DNA from: Monoraphidium neglectum
Taxonomy: Eukaryota > Chlorophyta > Chlorophyceae > Sphaeropleales > Selenastraceae
Assembly: GCF_000611645.1 (NCBI RefSeq)
Contig: NW_014012650.1
Location: 1 to 17,980 of the forward strand
Reading direction: 5' to 3'
Length of the DNA: 17,980 nucleotides
Of this stretch, positions 8,663-17,980 are shown in pieces. The position numbers were made by a program, and so were the translations under genes. The notes beneath the pieces were generated by a model. The model searched no databases, had not been told where the DNA came from, and saw nothing but the letters and a program-made list of their open reading frames with translations. Each line of letters starts with the position of its first letter. The first letter of the stretch is position 1.

Positions 8663-10602
8663 TTACTCATCCAAGTCGTCCAGCGCGTAGGCGCCCGCCC
8701 CATGCACCACCGCATACTCGAGCCGCTCCGCCAGCACCTCCTTGCAGCGCGCACGCAGCCATGCGCCACCCTGAGCCGCCCCGCCGGCGCCCGTGATGCC
8801 GCGCTCCCATCGCTCAACCCTGGGCGCGTTTGCCAAATCCTCCGCCGACCCCCACGCCACGCCCGCGATCGCTGCCCCTTGCCGGTCGGCGGCCGACGCT
8901 GACATCAGCGCCGAGTAGTAATCCGGCAGCTCCAGCGTGTTGGTGCAGGTGTGGGCCTGCGGCAGCATGTGGAGCGCCGCTCGGCGCTCGGCGGCGCCTA
9001 AAGCAGTGAAGGGAAAGCTGATGGTCAGCGCCTCTGTGCCCTGCATGGGAAGCCTGCGTGTGTATGCAACAGGAGGTGCGCATCATGGTTGATCGGTGCG
9101 CTGAGTACATGCATCAGGTGCCTGGCGGGGCACGTGGCTCGTTTGTGCGCACCAATCATAGCTGCATCGCGTTGGTGGGCCGCAGCCACAAAGTTCATGC
9201 AGCCATGTCCTTTGAGGCTACTGCGTGCTGGGCACTCGGCCACACTGCTGGGCACTCAACCACACACCTGTCGGTGCCTGTTGTGAACCGCAGGAAAGCC
9301 GCAACCAACGCCGGCGGCCACCCGTCCAGCACCTCCCACAGGCACTCGGCCACCACCGCCTCGCTCCTGCCGGACACATCAAACAAGCCGCCGCCATAGC
9401 TGGTACCGCTGCCGTCATTGACGGCGCTGCCGCCGCCGTGGGGTTCGTCCTCAGGGGCGAGGCCTTCGCGCTCTGAGACAACGCCTTGAAGCACCACCCT
9501 GAACGCGCGGCGCACGGCAGGCCCGGTCACGGGCTGGTGCGCGCGGCTGCCGCAGACCGCGGCTGCCAGGGACGCGGCGTCCATGCAGCAGGTGTCCAGA
9601 ACCTGCCAAAGGGGGTTTGAGAAGACCATTGATCCTGATATTCTGCACTGGTAAATGCACATCATATTCTGCCCAGACAAAGCATCAGCCTGCTGCAAGT
9701 GCTCGGCCGCCTTGTGCAGGCCCGAGCAGCTTCACTGGCCAGGGCAGCTTCTGAGCAGTTACTGTGGAAGCCTCCAGAGTTCCCATCCAGCAGCCCACCT
9801 CTCTCGACGCCGCACTCCAAAACCCCAGCTCCAGGGCGCCAAACTGCCAAGCCACGTCCTCCACCAGCAGGCGCGCCGCAGCCGCCTCCACTAGCCGCTG
9901 CGGCTGGCCCATGGCGCCGCCCACGCCCCAGCTGCCGGCGCCCGGCGCGCCGCTGTCCGTGGGGTGGCCCTCGAACCGCGCCAGGTCTGACAGTTCTGAG
10001 GGTGCAAGCCGCAGCACGCGCTCCAGGGACGCGGTGGCGTCGGGGTCGTGGCGCCGCATGGCCTCCAGGCCCGGCTGCAAGGGGGGATGCGTTCCGTGGT
10101 CATGAGGGTGCGGTGGTGTGTACATGCCTGGAGCTGCAGCAGCCTGCAGAGTCTGCTTGTCTGCCGGCTGTCGGCGACCACCATTGATCAGTATCACATA
10201 CGTAATCTGCAACCGAAAGAGTTTGCCACTTCGGGCGCCCGCACCTTGAATGCCGGCCCATCCACGAGTTTTCCAAACAGCGCCGGCGACAGCTGCACCC
10301 CGAGCGCCGCTCTGTTGGGCAGCGCCTGGGCCATGAGCCAGCCGGCAAACCAGTACGCGCGCCGCGCCGCGCCGCTCTCGGGCAGGCGGGAGTTGATCCA
10401 AAGAGTGCCCGTCGACCGCATCTCCAAAAACAGCGGCCCAGCGCCTGCCCTGCTGACAGTCCAGTCGCACGCTGCGGCGTCGGGCGGTGGGGCCTGCGCC
10501 AATGTCGCGCCGGCGCGCTCGAAGAACTCTTTCCTCGGCCCGTGGCCCTCCCCAGCCTCGACGCCTGGGGCAGCGCTGCCAGCGCCCCAGCCGCCTCCAT
10601 CA

Positions 10603-10659
<57 letters not shown>

Positions 10660-11577
10660 GCGACTGCGTCCGCGAACCGAGGGAACAACTTGCAAGGCCG
10701 GCCTGACGGGCTGCGCCTGCTGCTGCTGCTTTTGCTGCCCCCACCAAGGCTGCTGCCGCTGCTGTCAGCGCCCCTAGGATTTCCGTCTGTATGTTCCTTG
10801 CAGATATCATTGCACACTACGTCCGGCACGACGCCTTGGCTGCACGCCTCTGCAAACGCATCCCAAAAGACGTGCTCGCGCCTGACCACTGCCTGCAGCC
10901 GCGCCTCGCCGTTGCCCTCCGCGCTGCACCGGTCGCCCTGCAGCAGAACTGCCAGCAGGGCCCGGTTGGCGGGTGCAAGGCAGGCCGCGAAGGCCGCATC
11001 GTTTAAGCCGAGGCCGTCGCGCAGGCAGCAGTAATGGCTATGCTTTTTGCGCAGGCTGACCTCGGTCTCAAGCGCGACCTGGCGTTGCATCAACGGGATG
11101 GCAGAGTAGGGCAACGGCACGGTAGGTGATTGAGAGTTGCATGCAGTGCTGAATGTGGGAAGTGACAGCAGTTCTGGCAACGTGTCGTCAAGGCGAGGCC
11201 CCTCGAGAGCTTGCCTGTGGGAAGAGCAACACGTGCAGCCAGCTTGCCAGCTGATCCGCTGCAGAGAGCACCGCAGCGGGCGCGGCGTCGTCGCCACCAC
11301 TTTCGCCGTGCCGGCGGCGCCATCTCTCACACAGGCGCGCAGCTAAGGGTGCCACCGCAGCCGCCACGGCGGTCAGTTTGCAGCCGCTGTTCGCGCAGCC
11401 CTGCTCAAGCCGCTCCACCAGTTGTGCGACCTTTGCCAAGTCCTGGCCGCCTTGTGGCTGCCCATCCTCGTCAGCAGCAAGGCCGGCGGCCCTCAACAGC
11501 CCCGCCAGCAGGCTGTTCAGCAGGGCACCGGCTTCAGCAGCTGGATCCACACTGTTAAAGAAATTCCGGCGACGCAT
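8663..11577 (-). CDS. HECT-domain E3 ubiquitin-protein ligase
   Basis: Five exons on minus: 11577-11215, 11078-10245, 10074-9799, 9602-9268, 9053-8663 (stop TAA). They give 2199 nt and 732 residues. Introns are phase 0, 0, 0, 2; the first has a GC-AG boundary (CAG|GCAAGC), the rest are GT-AG. Residues 1-250 are Ala/Leu-rich helical sequence with no recognised domain. A polyalanine run encoded by GCA codons follows. The HECT N-lobe has EGHGPRKEFFERAG near residue 310, then YWFAGWLMAQAL and ALGVQLSPALFGKLV, the ligase signatures. Next come WQFGALELGFW, SREVLDTCCM, VVAECLWEVLDGWP and FLRFTTGTDRLP. The C-lobe HMLPQAHTCTNTLELPDY carries the thioester cysteine, Cys639. About 50 residues are inserted after this motif, before the last helix and an unusual acidic end, DDLDE. 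HECT ligases take ubiquitin from an E2 onto this cysteine and pass it to substrates. Subfamily unassigned: no RLD, WW, ankyrin or UBA domain is seen. The start has a good context (CCACCAACATGC). Confidence 0.93.
9226..9265. repeat. 20-bp direct tandem duplication at the HECT intron 4 donor
   Basis: Two adjacent 20-bp copies (9226-9245 and 9246-9265) differ at two positions (GG versus AA). The second copy lies two bases inside the 5' splice site of the minus-strand intron 9054-9267. Confidence 0.85.
10604..10657. repeat. Pure (CTG)18 tract, coding polyalanine in the HECT gene
   Basis: Eighteen uninterrupted CTG units on plus, read as GCA codons on the minus strand within HECT exon 2. Uniform GCA is unlike other Ala runs in this window, such as 12966-13014, which mix GCG, GCC, GCT and GCA. 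This points to microsatellite expansion rather than selection for alanine codons. Confidence 0.95.
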
Positions 11578-12077
11578 GTTGGTGGCAAGTGAGTACAGGC
11601 ATGTGCTCGTTCCCTCCACACGGCCAAAGGGAAAAGGGCGAATGCAAGCAGCTTCACCTGGGCCTGCCACGCCTCTGCAACGCCGCTTCTGCTGCATGCA
11701 GCGCCTGCAGAAGGCTTGTTGTGCTGGGTTGGTCGTGCTCCGCAGCAAGTGGGGCGACGCGTCCACCAATGCCGCTGTGGCAGCACAGCACGGCGCCCAT
11801 AGCGCCGCAAGGGCGGCACTGCTCCGGCCCTCTGTGGATACGACTCCTCTTTCAATTTCCAAACGCTTACAATTTTCACAGCATGCACATCTTATCAACT
11901 TGCTGCACCGGCCCGATCACAAGGTCCGCTGTCGGAGTGGTCTCAAACAGCACTGACAGCAGCAACTCAGAGCTGTGGCCATCAAGATGCGTCTAAGTTC
12001 GACATTATGGATACACAAAGTCAACCCTAGTCAACCAAACTAGATCACGTTGGTTGCAGATCGCCTTGCCACGCCAA
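11578..12077. promoter_or_regulatory. Divergent intergenic region between the HECT ligase and the WD40 gene
   Basis: This 500-nt spacer separates two divergent start codons and should contain both promoters and 5' leaders. The minus-strand frame of HECT exon 1 stays open to about 11898, but the extra translation shows no similarity and lacks conserved features. No TATA box or other motif stands out. Confidence 0.45.
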
Positions 12078-12635
12078 ATGGCACTTGAGGTGGTCACGGA
12101 GATAGCGAACGTCCATGAGGACAGCGTCTGCTCCATCGCTTACGACAGGGCCAAGCGCACCGTCTACACAGTTGCTGAAGGCGATAAAGCTATCAAAGTG
12201 CGCGCTTTTATGCGTTGCTGCATGTTTGCTCAGACGTACTGCCGATGCCATGCCGGATTTATGCGCTCTGTCAGCGCCACTGCTGCGTTGCTGCCGCAGC
12301 GGTTGTCCGCCAACCCAGACGCACCGCTGCCGCCCCGGACCCGCGCCGCCATGCTGCAGGTATGGGACCTCAAAGCAGGCGCCCTGCTGCGCACCCAGAC
12401 GGTGCACAGGGGCATGGTGACAAGCGTCGTCTATGCGCCGGGCGCGCGGCTGCTGTTCTCGGCGGCGATCGACGGCGCGATCGGCGTTTGGACGGACAAG
12501 GGCGCGTTGCTGCAGGTGCGACGCAGTGGGTGCACCTTTCTCGCTGCCGGGCGGCACGCTCACACGACGCTGGACAGGGTCAAATGCCCATCAGGAGCTC
12601 CAATGCTGCAAATTTGATTGTTGTGCCACCACCAC

Positions 12636-12696
<61 letters not shown>

Positions 12697-15600
12697 AGCG
12701 GCAGCTGACGCGCTCATGCCAGCTCTCATGCCTGCCGTGCCGCCCTCGCCGCCCAGGTCGTGCCGACCGGCTGGCCCCTCTTCAGCCTATCCTGGAGCGA
12801 GCGCCATCAACTCCTGGTGGCAGGCGGGAACAGTGTGCTGCACGTTTTCAGCATCGACCATGCAGAGGCAACGCGCCTGCGCCACGCGCGACAAGCCGGC
12901 CAGGCCGGCCCCCGCCCCACCGCCAATGGCGGCTCGTCGGGCAAGGCGGCCGCGCCGCCCTCCGCTGCAGCAGCGGCGGCGGCGGCCGCTGCGGCGGCCG
13001 CGGCGGCTGCCGCGCAGGCGGAAGAGGCGCCTGTACTCCTGCGTGTCTGTCCGGCGTTCCGCGGGTGGCAGCATCCGTCGGCGGCCGTGCGCTTCGCTGC
13101 GGCCGACGCCCCACCACCGGCCGACAGCGGCGGCGGAGGCGGCGGCGGTAGCGCGGGGCGCGCGGAGCCGCGGCGGCACCCCAGCACGACGGGCAGCGAC
13201 AACGGCAGGACGGCGCCGCCTGGGCTTGATGGGGAGGGTGGCGCGGCCTCGGGGGGCGACGGCGGTGACGGTGACGGCGCGCCCCAGCAGCAGCAGCACG
13301 TAATGTTGGGGCAGCGGGGGGCAAGGGAGGAGGATTACTTTGCTGCCTGCCACACAGACGTGGTGAAATGCATTGTGATCACAGACGGCGGGAAGATCTT
13401 CACGGCTGGGTGAGGCGCCACTGCAATGCAATTACGGGAGCGGGCTGTGCGAGCAGGCTGCAATGGCTGCCTAGTTAACAGGCCCTGCACAACGCGATGC
13501 TTGATGCTGCACCCTGCCAACTTGAAACGTACTCAAGCTGGCGGCATGCTCTGAGCGCATCACAACTTTGTCGGCATCATGATTTGGCCCAATTCGACCA
13601 GGTTTGACCGCGCGATCTGCATCTACGACATCGAGAGACTCTCCAAAGGGCGCGACTGCTTCCGCCGCATCCGCGACTGCGCGCGCGCCGCCATCACGAG
13701 CCTTTCCCTCGACGCTCGCGGCGGCGTGCTGCTCGCCGGCAGCTTGGAGGGCGCGCTCCGCGTGTGGAGCCTCGAGGGGAGGTGCCTCGACAAGTTCGAA
13801 GGCCTCAGCAGCCGTCCGATCAGCGCCGTTGCGGTGCCACAGACTCGCGTGTGGTGGGCGACGGGGCGGTTTGACCGGGTCAACGTGTGCGACCCCAGGG
13901 CGCCTGCAAACGTGACGCAGTACGTGGCGCAGCAGAACCACCTGCTCAAACACCAGGTGCGACCCCAAGAGGGAGGCCTGCTGCGGCATTGCAGCTCGAC
14001 ACCATCGCTCTTCCTGGGATTGACGAAACAAGTTGTCAGCCTCCAACACGCTCAACCTTGCTTTTCTTACACGGCGTTGTAAACCAAGAAGGTGTCGCAT
14101 GTGTGCACTGGAAATTCACATTGCAGTCTTCCGTCTAATGCACGATTCAGCTTGATCATCGTGATACACCCTCAGGTGGAGCTGCTGTACGCGCCGCCTG
14201 GCACGGACCTGGTGCTGGCCGCCACGCGGGACCGGTCCCTGGTGGCCTGGCAGCACAATCCAACAGCCGCACACAGGTGCGTGGGCGATGATCACGTCAA
14301 ACCGCGGGGCCACGGCGCGTCGGGATTCAGAGGGACACTGTGTGCATGCGCAGATGCACCCCTTTACACCATCAACCTGAACCCCGAATCCATCACATTG
14401 CAAAACGATCTGTGCCTGACCACCTCCCTCGCATCCCTTGGCACTTACTTGCTGGCACGCCAGCCGGCCCTCCAGCTTGCAAGGCCAAAACGCGCCGCCA
14501 CAAGAGCTCGACTATTGTTTTGCATCCGCTCACACGTGCAGGGTCTTCAAGGCCCACGAAGACTGGGTGGAGGGCCTCGTGGCCTCAAGCACGGGCCCAG
14601 ATCCCACTGATGAGCGCCTGTTCAGCTTCTCGGCCGACGGGGCGGTGCGTCTGTGGGTGCTGGATGCGGAACAGGCCTGCGACGTCTACCGCCTCCTGGT
14701 GGGGGTATCTTGCTGGGACAGTGCATTGTTGCGGGGCAGCGCAGGGGTGCCAGTGTGCATGGCGTTGGCCGCTATCTGCCGTTATCCACTCTGCCTATTC
14801 AAACTGAACAGTTGCTGTGCAATCAACCGGGCAACGGGCGAAGCAGCTGCCTTTGATGTGGGCCGGCAGGCAGCCTGCCCATGGGCAAGAGCCTTAGACT
14901 ACTCAAGCTCCCAAGCTCAACGCCCCTGATTGCTGCACGCCCTGACTCGCAAATGCGCCCGACCCCACAACAGGACGAGGTGCCCCTGGCCCCCTCCAAC
15001 GTGCACTGCCTGGTGTTCCAAAAAGAGCGCGAGTGCCTGATCGCCGGCTGCGCAGATGGCGCCGTGCGGCTGCACTTTTTGGACGGCCGCGTGCCCATCC
15101 ACAATGACGTCGCCCTGCCGACGGTGCTCACAGGTGAGCGTGGGGTGATCGGGCCTCGCTGTTGGCATACGACTGGGCTTTTGGCTATTGCCAGGTCCAC
15201 CCTTGCAACAAGGGGGGCAGCGCGGCGTCCGAATGCGACTGCAGTCTGCGGAGGCGGCCGCGCGCAACTGCATCAAGCCGTGAAAAACAAGGCAAGCAGC
15301 AAACTTGCAGATGAGATTAAGGCACTGCATTAACCGGTTGGCGCAGCTGACCCCAGTCTCCAACCCAACCACACATGCATTTGTCGGTCAGGCCACCAGG
15401 GGGTGGTGTCCGGTCTGGCGCTGGTGGGCCCTGACATGCTGCTGAGCGCCGGCCACGACGGCACCCTCAGGCTGTGGGACCTCGCTACGATGAAGCAGCT
15501 GCTCGTGAGCGGTTTGTTTTGTCAGCAGTTGCACTTGCAGGGCCACATATGCTTGTTGCGGTCACATAAATGCGGCCACGCAGGATGGAGGAGGCAAAAG

Positions 15601-17027
15601 GGAGCATGCTGGTTGTGGGGTAATTTGTCTGTTCCGGTGACACGACACGACGCACGATGGCGCGCCTGCACGTGCATGATCATCCGAGTCATCCTTGTTT
15701 CCTGTGAGAGGCTTGCAGCAAAAGCCAACAGCCCAGGACCCGCCCGGCGCCGTTGCGCAGGTCGAGGCCGGCAGCTCGCGCCGCACGCCGGTGACGTGTC
15801 TGGAGTGGTGCGCGGACAGGCAGGAGGCTGCCCTGTGCGTCCAGGGCAGCCGCGCATATGTCTGGAGCCTCAGGCGGCCGCAGGCGCCCACGCTGCAGCT
15901 GGTGCTCGACCACTTTGAGAAGAAAAGCGGCGATGACGACGGCGGCGGCGGCGGCAGCAAGGACCAGGCCGCGGCGGGCAGTGGGGCCGGCGGCGGCGGC
16001 GGCGACGCTGACATCATCCCGGTCAAAAAGTCAGACATGCGGTGGCTGACCCGGTCGGACCTAGAGGGGCTGCCCTCTCAGGCGGAGCGGGAGGCGGCGG
16101 CGGCGGCGGATGCGGGGCGGCGGGCGGCGCTGCCTGAGCTTGTGGCGGAGGCGATAAGGGATGCGGCGGTGGACGTTCCCGAGGTCACGCAGGTGCGATT
16201 GGGGTTGAGCTGCTTGGCGTCCGCAAGGGTTGAGGAGGTTATTCTAGGTGTTGACACGCAGGTCAATGGGGAGGAGGGAGAATGGTTGCAGGCAGCGTGG
16301 TTGTTGGGCAACGTATGTGATAGGGGATAGTGGGGTGTTAACGAATGGGGTTGGGGGTCGGTGGCATCAGAGCTCGCCCAGATGGGACCCAGTGCTGGGT
16401 TGGGGCTTCAGGTGTGCTTATCTGGGGTCAACCCAGGATTCATGGCCTGGGCCCGTGCAAATGTGCGGCTTGAACTGCTGGAGGGATGCGGTGTGGCTGA
16501 AAGCTGTAAGCACTATGGTTGCTGTTGGCAATTGCGATCACGTCAGCAAGTCAAGCTTTTGCCAAACCGGCTTTGCTGCTGCTCCTGCTTCAAGCCCGTG
16601 AACATAGTCTATTGTTTGTGATCATATGCAGCCCACAAACCTGCGTACACATGCGCACGCCCGCGCGCTCGCACGCGCGTACACACACACACGCACACAT
16701 ACACATACACACATACACACACACAGATCCGCTGGGCCGGCTTCCGTGACTGCTGGGTGACGTCGGCCGACGATGACGTCATCAGGACCTGGTCTACTAC
16801 CGGGAAGCAGCTGCAGTCCCTGCCGTCGAAGGGTGGCCGCGTCAACTGCCTGTTTGTCGACGAGGCACACGGCGCGGTGCTTGCGGCGGCGGCGAACAAG
16901 TGTGTGTATGTTTATGGTTTGGAGGATGCCACACCCCTGGCAAGGTAGGGTGCGTGGCACGAGTCCTATGATTGGGAATGTGGGATTAGATGTGCGCTTG
17001 TGTGCGTGCGTTTTTTGTACGTGTGCA

Positions 17028-17067
<40 letters not shown>

Positions 17068-17980
17068 TGACTGTGTGTGTGCGCGCGTGCGTGCATGCGC
17101 GCGCGCGTGTGTGTGTGTGGTGTGTGTGTGGTGTGTGTGTGTGTGGTGTGTGTGTGTGTGTGTGCGTGCGTGTGTGTGTGTGTGTGTGTGTGGTTGCGGG
17201 TGCAGACAGTGAGGTGTACTCAATTGGTTGTGTACTGAGGTGAGCAGCGTATCTGCCTGGAAGGCCGCCGCTTGCACGTGCATAACCTGCGCTTGATACA
17301 TGCTCGCGGTCCAGCACGCCAGCAGCGGCGCCCCCGCCTGCGCTGCCGCCCCGCAAACGCTGCACCGCCTCCTGTTCCCGACAAATGTGTGCTGACGAGT
17401 GCCCCGCTTGCTTTCCTGGCAAATCACAAAGGTACTCTGGCCACGACGACGTGGTCAGCTCCATCTGTTTATTGGGAGCCCTGGACATGTACATAACAGG
17501 TGCGTGAGGGTGCGTGTGCGTGCGCGTGTGCGTGCGCGTGTGCGTGTGCATGTGTGAGTCAGCCAATGCGAGTGAGCCCTGTATGCATCAGCCATGCGTT
17601 CTGCTTCACCGAGGAGGCGCGTGTTCTCGTTTCAACAATCTGTGTAGACGCCGGAGGGCGCCGATGGGCATACAGAGCATGCGCGGCTGATGCGTAGGGC
17701 GCCGTAGGCCGCCCTGCTGGGGGCGCGTTTGTTGTAGGCAACGCCGTGCAAGCGGCGCGGCAGGGAAGCCGTAGCATTGCTGCCTGTTTGTTCCAATGCG
17801 TGGTGTGAACCTCATCTTTACAGGCAGCTGGGATGGCTCGATGCGCTTGTGGCCGCGCCCAGTGCCTGGCGGCCCTGCCGCGGCCCCCAGCGGCGCGGCG
17901 GCCGGCGCAGGCGGCCTGCTTCTAGAAGAGAGCGCCGATGGCGAAGATGCCAGCAGCGCGGCCGCCGCCGGCGGCGCGGC
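12078..17980 (+). CDS. Large WD40-repeat protein, about 14 propeller repeats (3' end outside window)
   Basis: Twelve exons on plus: 12078-12197, 12360-12515, 12757-13409, 13602-13956, 14176-14276, 14542-14698, 14974-15133, 15392-15504, 15719-16192, 16727-16944, 17432-17499, 17824 onward. All are GT-AG and the phases agree; about 910 residues are visible. The exon 6 end could also be 14704 (same frame). WD repeats include AIKVWDLKAG, DGAIGVWTDKG, FDRAICIYDIERL, LEGALRVWSLEG, RDRSLVAW, ADGAVRLWVLD, ADGAVRLHFLDG, HDGTLRLWDL, DDDVIRTWSTTG and SWDGSMRLWP. Fourteen repeats would make two seven-bladed propellers, a binding scaffold rather than an enzyme. Low-complexity insertions occur after repeat 3 (Ala/Gly/Gln, in exon 3) and after repeat 11 (Asp/Gly/Ala, in exon 9). 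The last exon becomes Ala/Gly-rich at the window edge. The start is the first in-frame ATG with a good context (CGCCAAATGGC). Long WD40 proteins of green algae are often axonemal or ciliary, but nothing here proves that, so no family name is given. Confidence 0.9.
12627..12689. repeat. (CCA)n-(CAG)17 tract in WD40 intron 2
   Basis: A few CCA units lead into 17 uninterrupted CAG triplets (12639-12689), inside the intron 12516-12756 and ending 67 nt before its acceptor. Each unit is a potential CAG acceptor. In the frame of exon 3 a TGA at 12706 would stop any product spliced at these sites. Confidence 0.95.
16647..16726. repeat. CA-rich tract ending exactly at the acceptor of WD40 exon 10
   Basis: The stretch is CA- and CG-rich and becomes nearly pure (CA)n with single AT and CG interruptions at 16680-16726. 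Its final CAG is the splice acceptor itself, so the tract occupies the usual polypyrimidine position. Confidence 0.92.
16991..17192. repeat. GT-rich tract in WD40 intron 10
   Basis: Pure (GT)17 lies at 17031-17064, followed by GC/GT alternation and further GT runs to 17192. It lies inside the intron 16945-17431, starting about 46 nt after the donor, and is the reverse complement of the CA tract before exon 10. Confidence 0.93.
17511..17556. repeat. GTGCGT/GCGCGT minisatellite in WD40 intron 11
   Basis: A short array alternates TGCGTG and TGCGCG units, beginning about 10 nt after the 5' splice site of the intron 17500-17823. Confidence 0.85.

Noticed and set aside
10048..11034. 328-codon plus-strand open frame
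   Set aside because: It is antisense to HECT exons 2 and 3 and is kept open by the CTG tract; the minus strand carries clear HECT motifs.
12215..13303. 362-codon plus-strand open frame
   Set aside because: It runs in a different frame across WD40 exons 2 and 3 and the intronic CAG repeat; the WD repeats are in the other frame.
16622..17566. 314-codon minus-strand open frame with long HTHTHT runs
   Set aside because: It is antisense to WD40 exons 10 and 11 and is a translation of the CA/GT microsatellites.

Overview
The window is nuclear DNA of a green alga, most likely a chlorophyte of the Chlamydomonadales/Sphaeropleales type. The DNA is GC-rich and the genes are broken by many short introns of about 135 to 660 nt. 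Proteins carry Ala, Gln and Gly runs, and (GT)n/(CA)n and CAG/CTG microsatellites are frequent. The best conserved proteins (UBP6, UBE2H) look plant-like in key residues. Genus and species cannot be told from the sequence.

All genes below were rebuilt by hand. I chose GT-AG (once GC-AG) junctions that keep frame and restore family alignments.

Layout. Positions 1-2466, minus: 5' two thirds of a UBP6/USP14 proteasome-associated deubiquitinase; its 3' end lies off the left edge. Positions 2467-4427: no recognisable gene. Positions 4428-6396, minus: complete seven-exon E2 ubiquitin-conjugating enzyme of the UBE2H (plant UBC4/5/6) class. Positions 6846-8219, plus: four-exon gene for a protein that aligns only to the second RecA domain of eIF4A-type DEAD-box helicases. 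It lacks motif VI, carries a polyQ/Gly-rich insertion and has no visible first helicase domain. Positions 8220-8662: convergent spacer with a long CTG/CCG tract. Positions 8663-11577, minus: complete five-exon HECT E3 ubiquitin ligase. Positions 12078 to beyond 17980, plus: twelve exons of a large WD40 protein with about fourteen propeller repeats, running off the right edge.

A deubiquitinase, an E2 and an E3 thus lie on one strand within 11.6 kb. They have separate promoters and different orientations relative to the two plus-strand genes, so they are neighbours rather than an operon. The most unusual object is the degenerate, stand-alone eIF4A-like RecA2 protein. The second is a pair of complementary CA and GT tracts flanking one WD40 exon.
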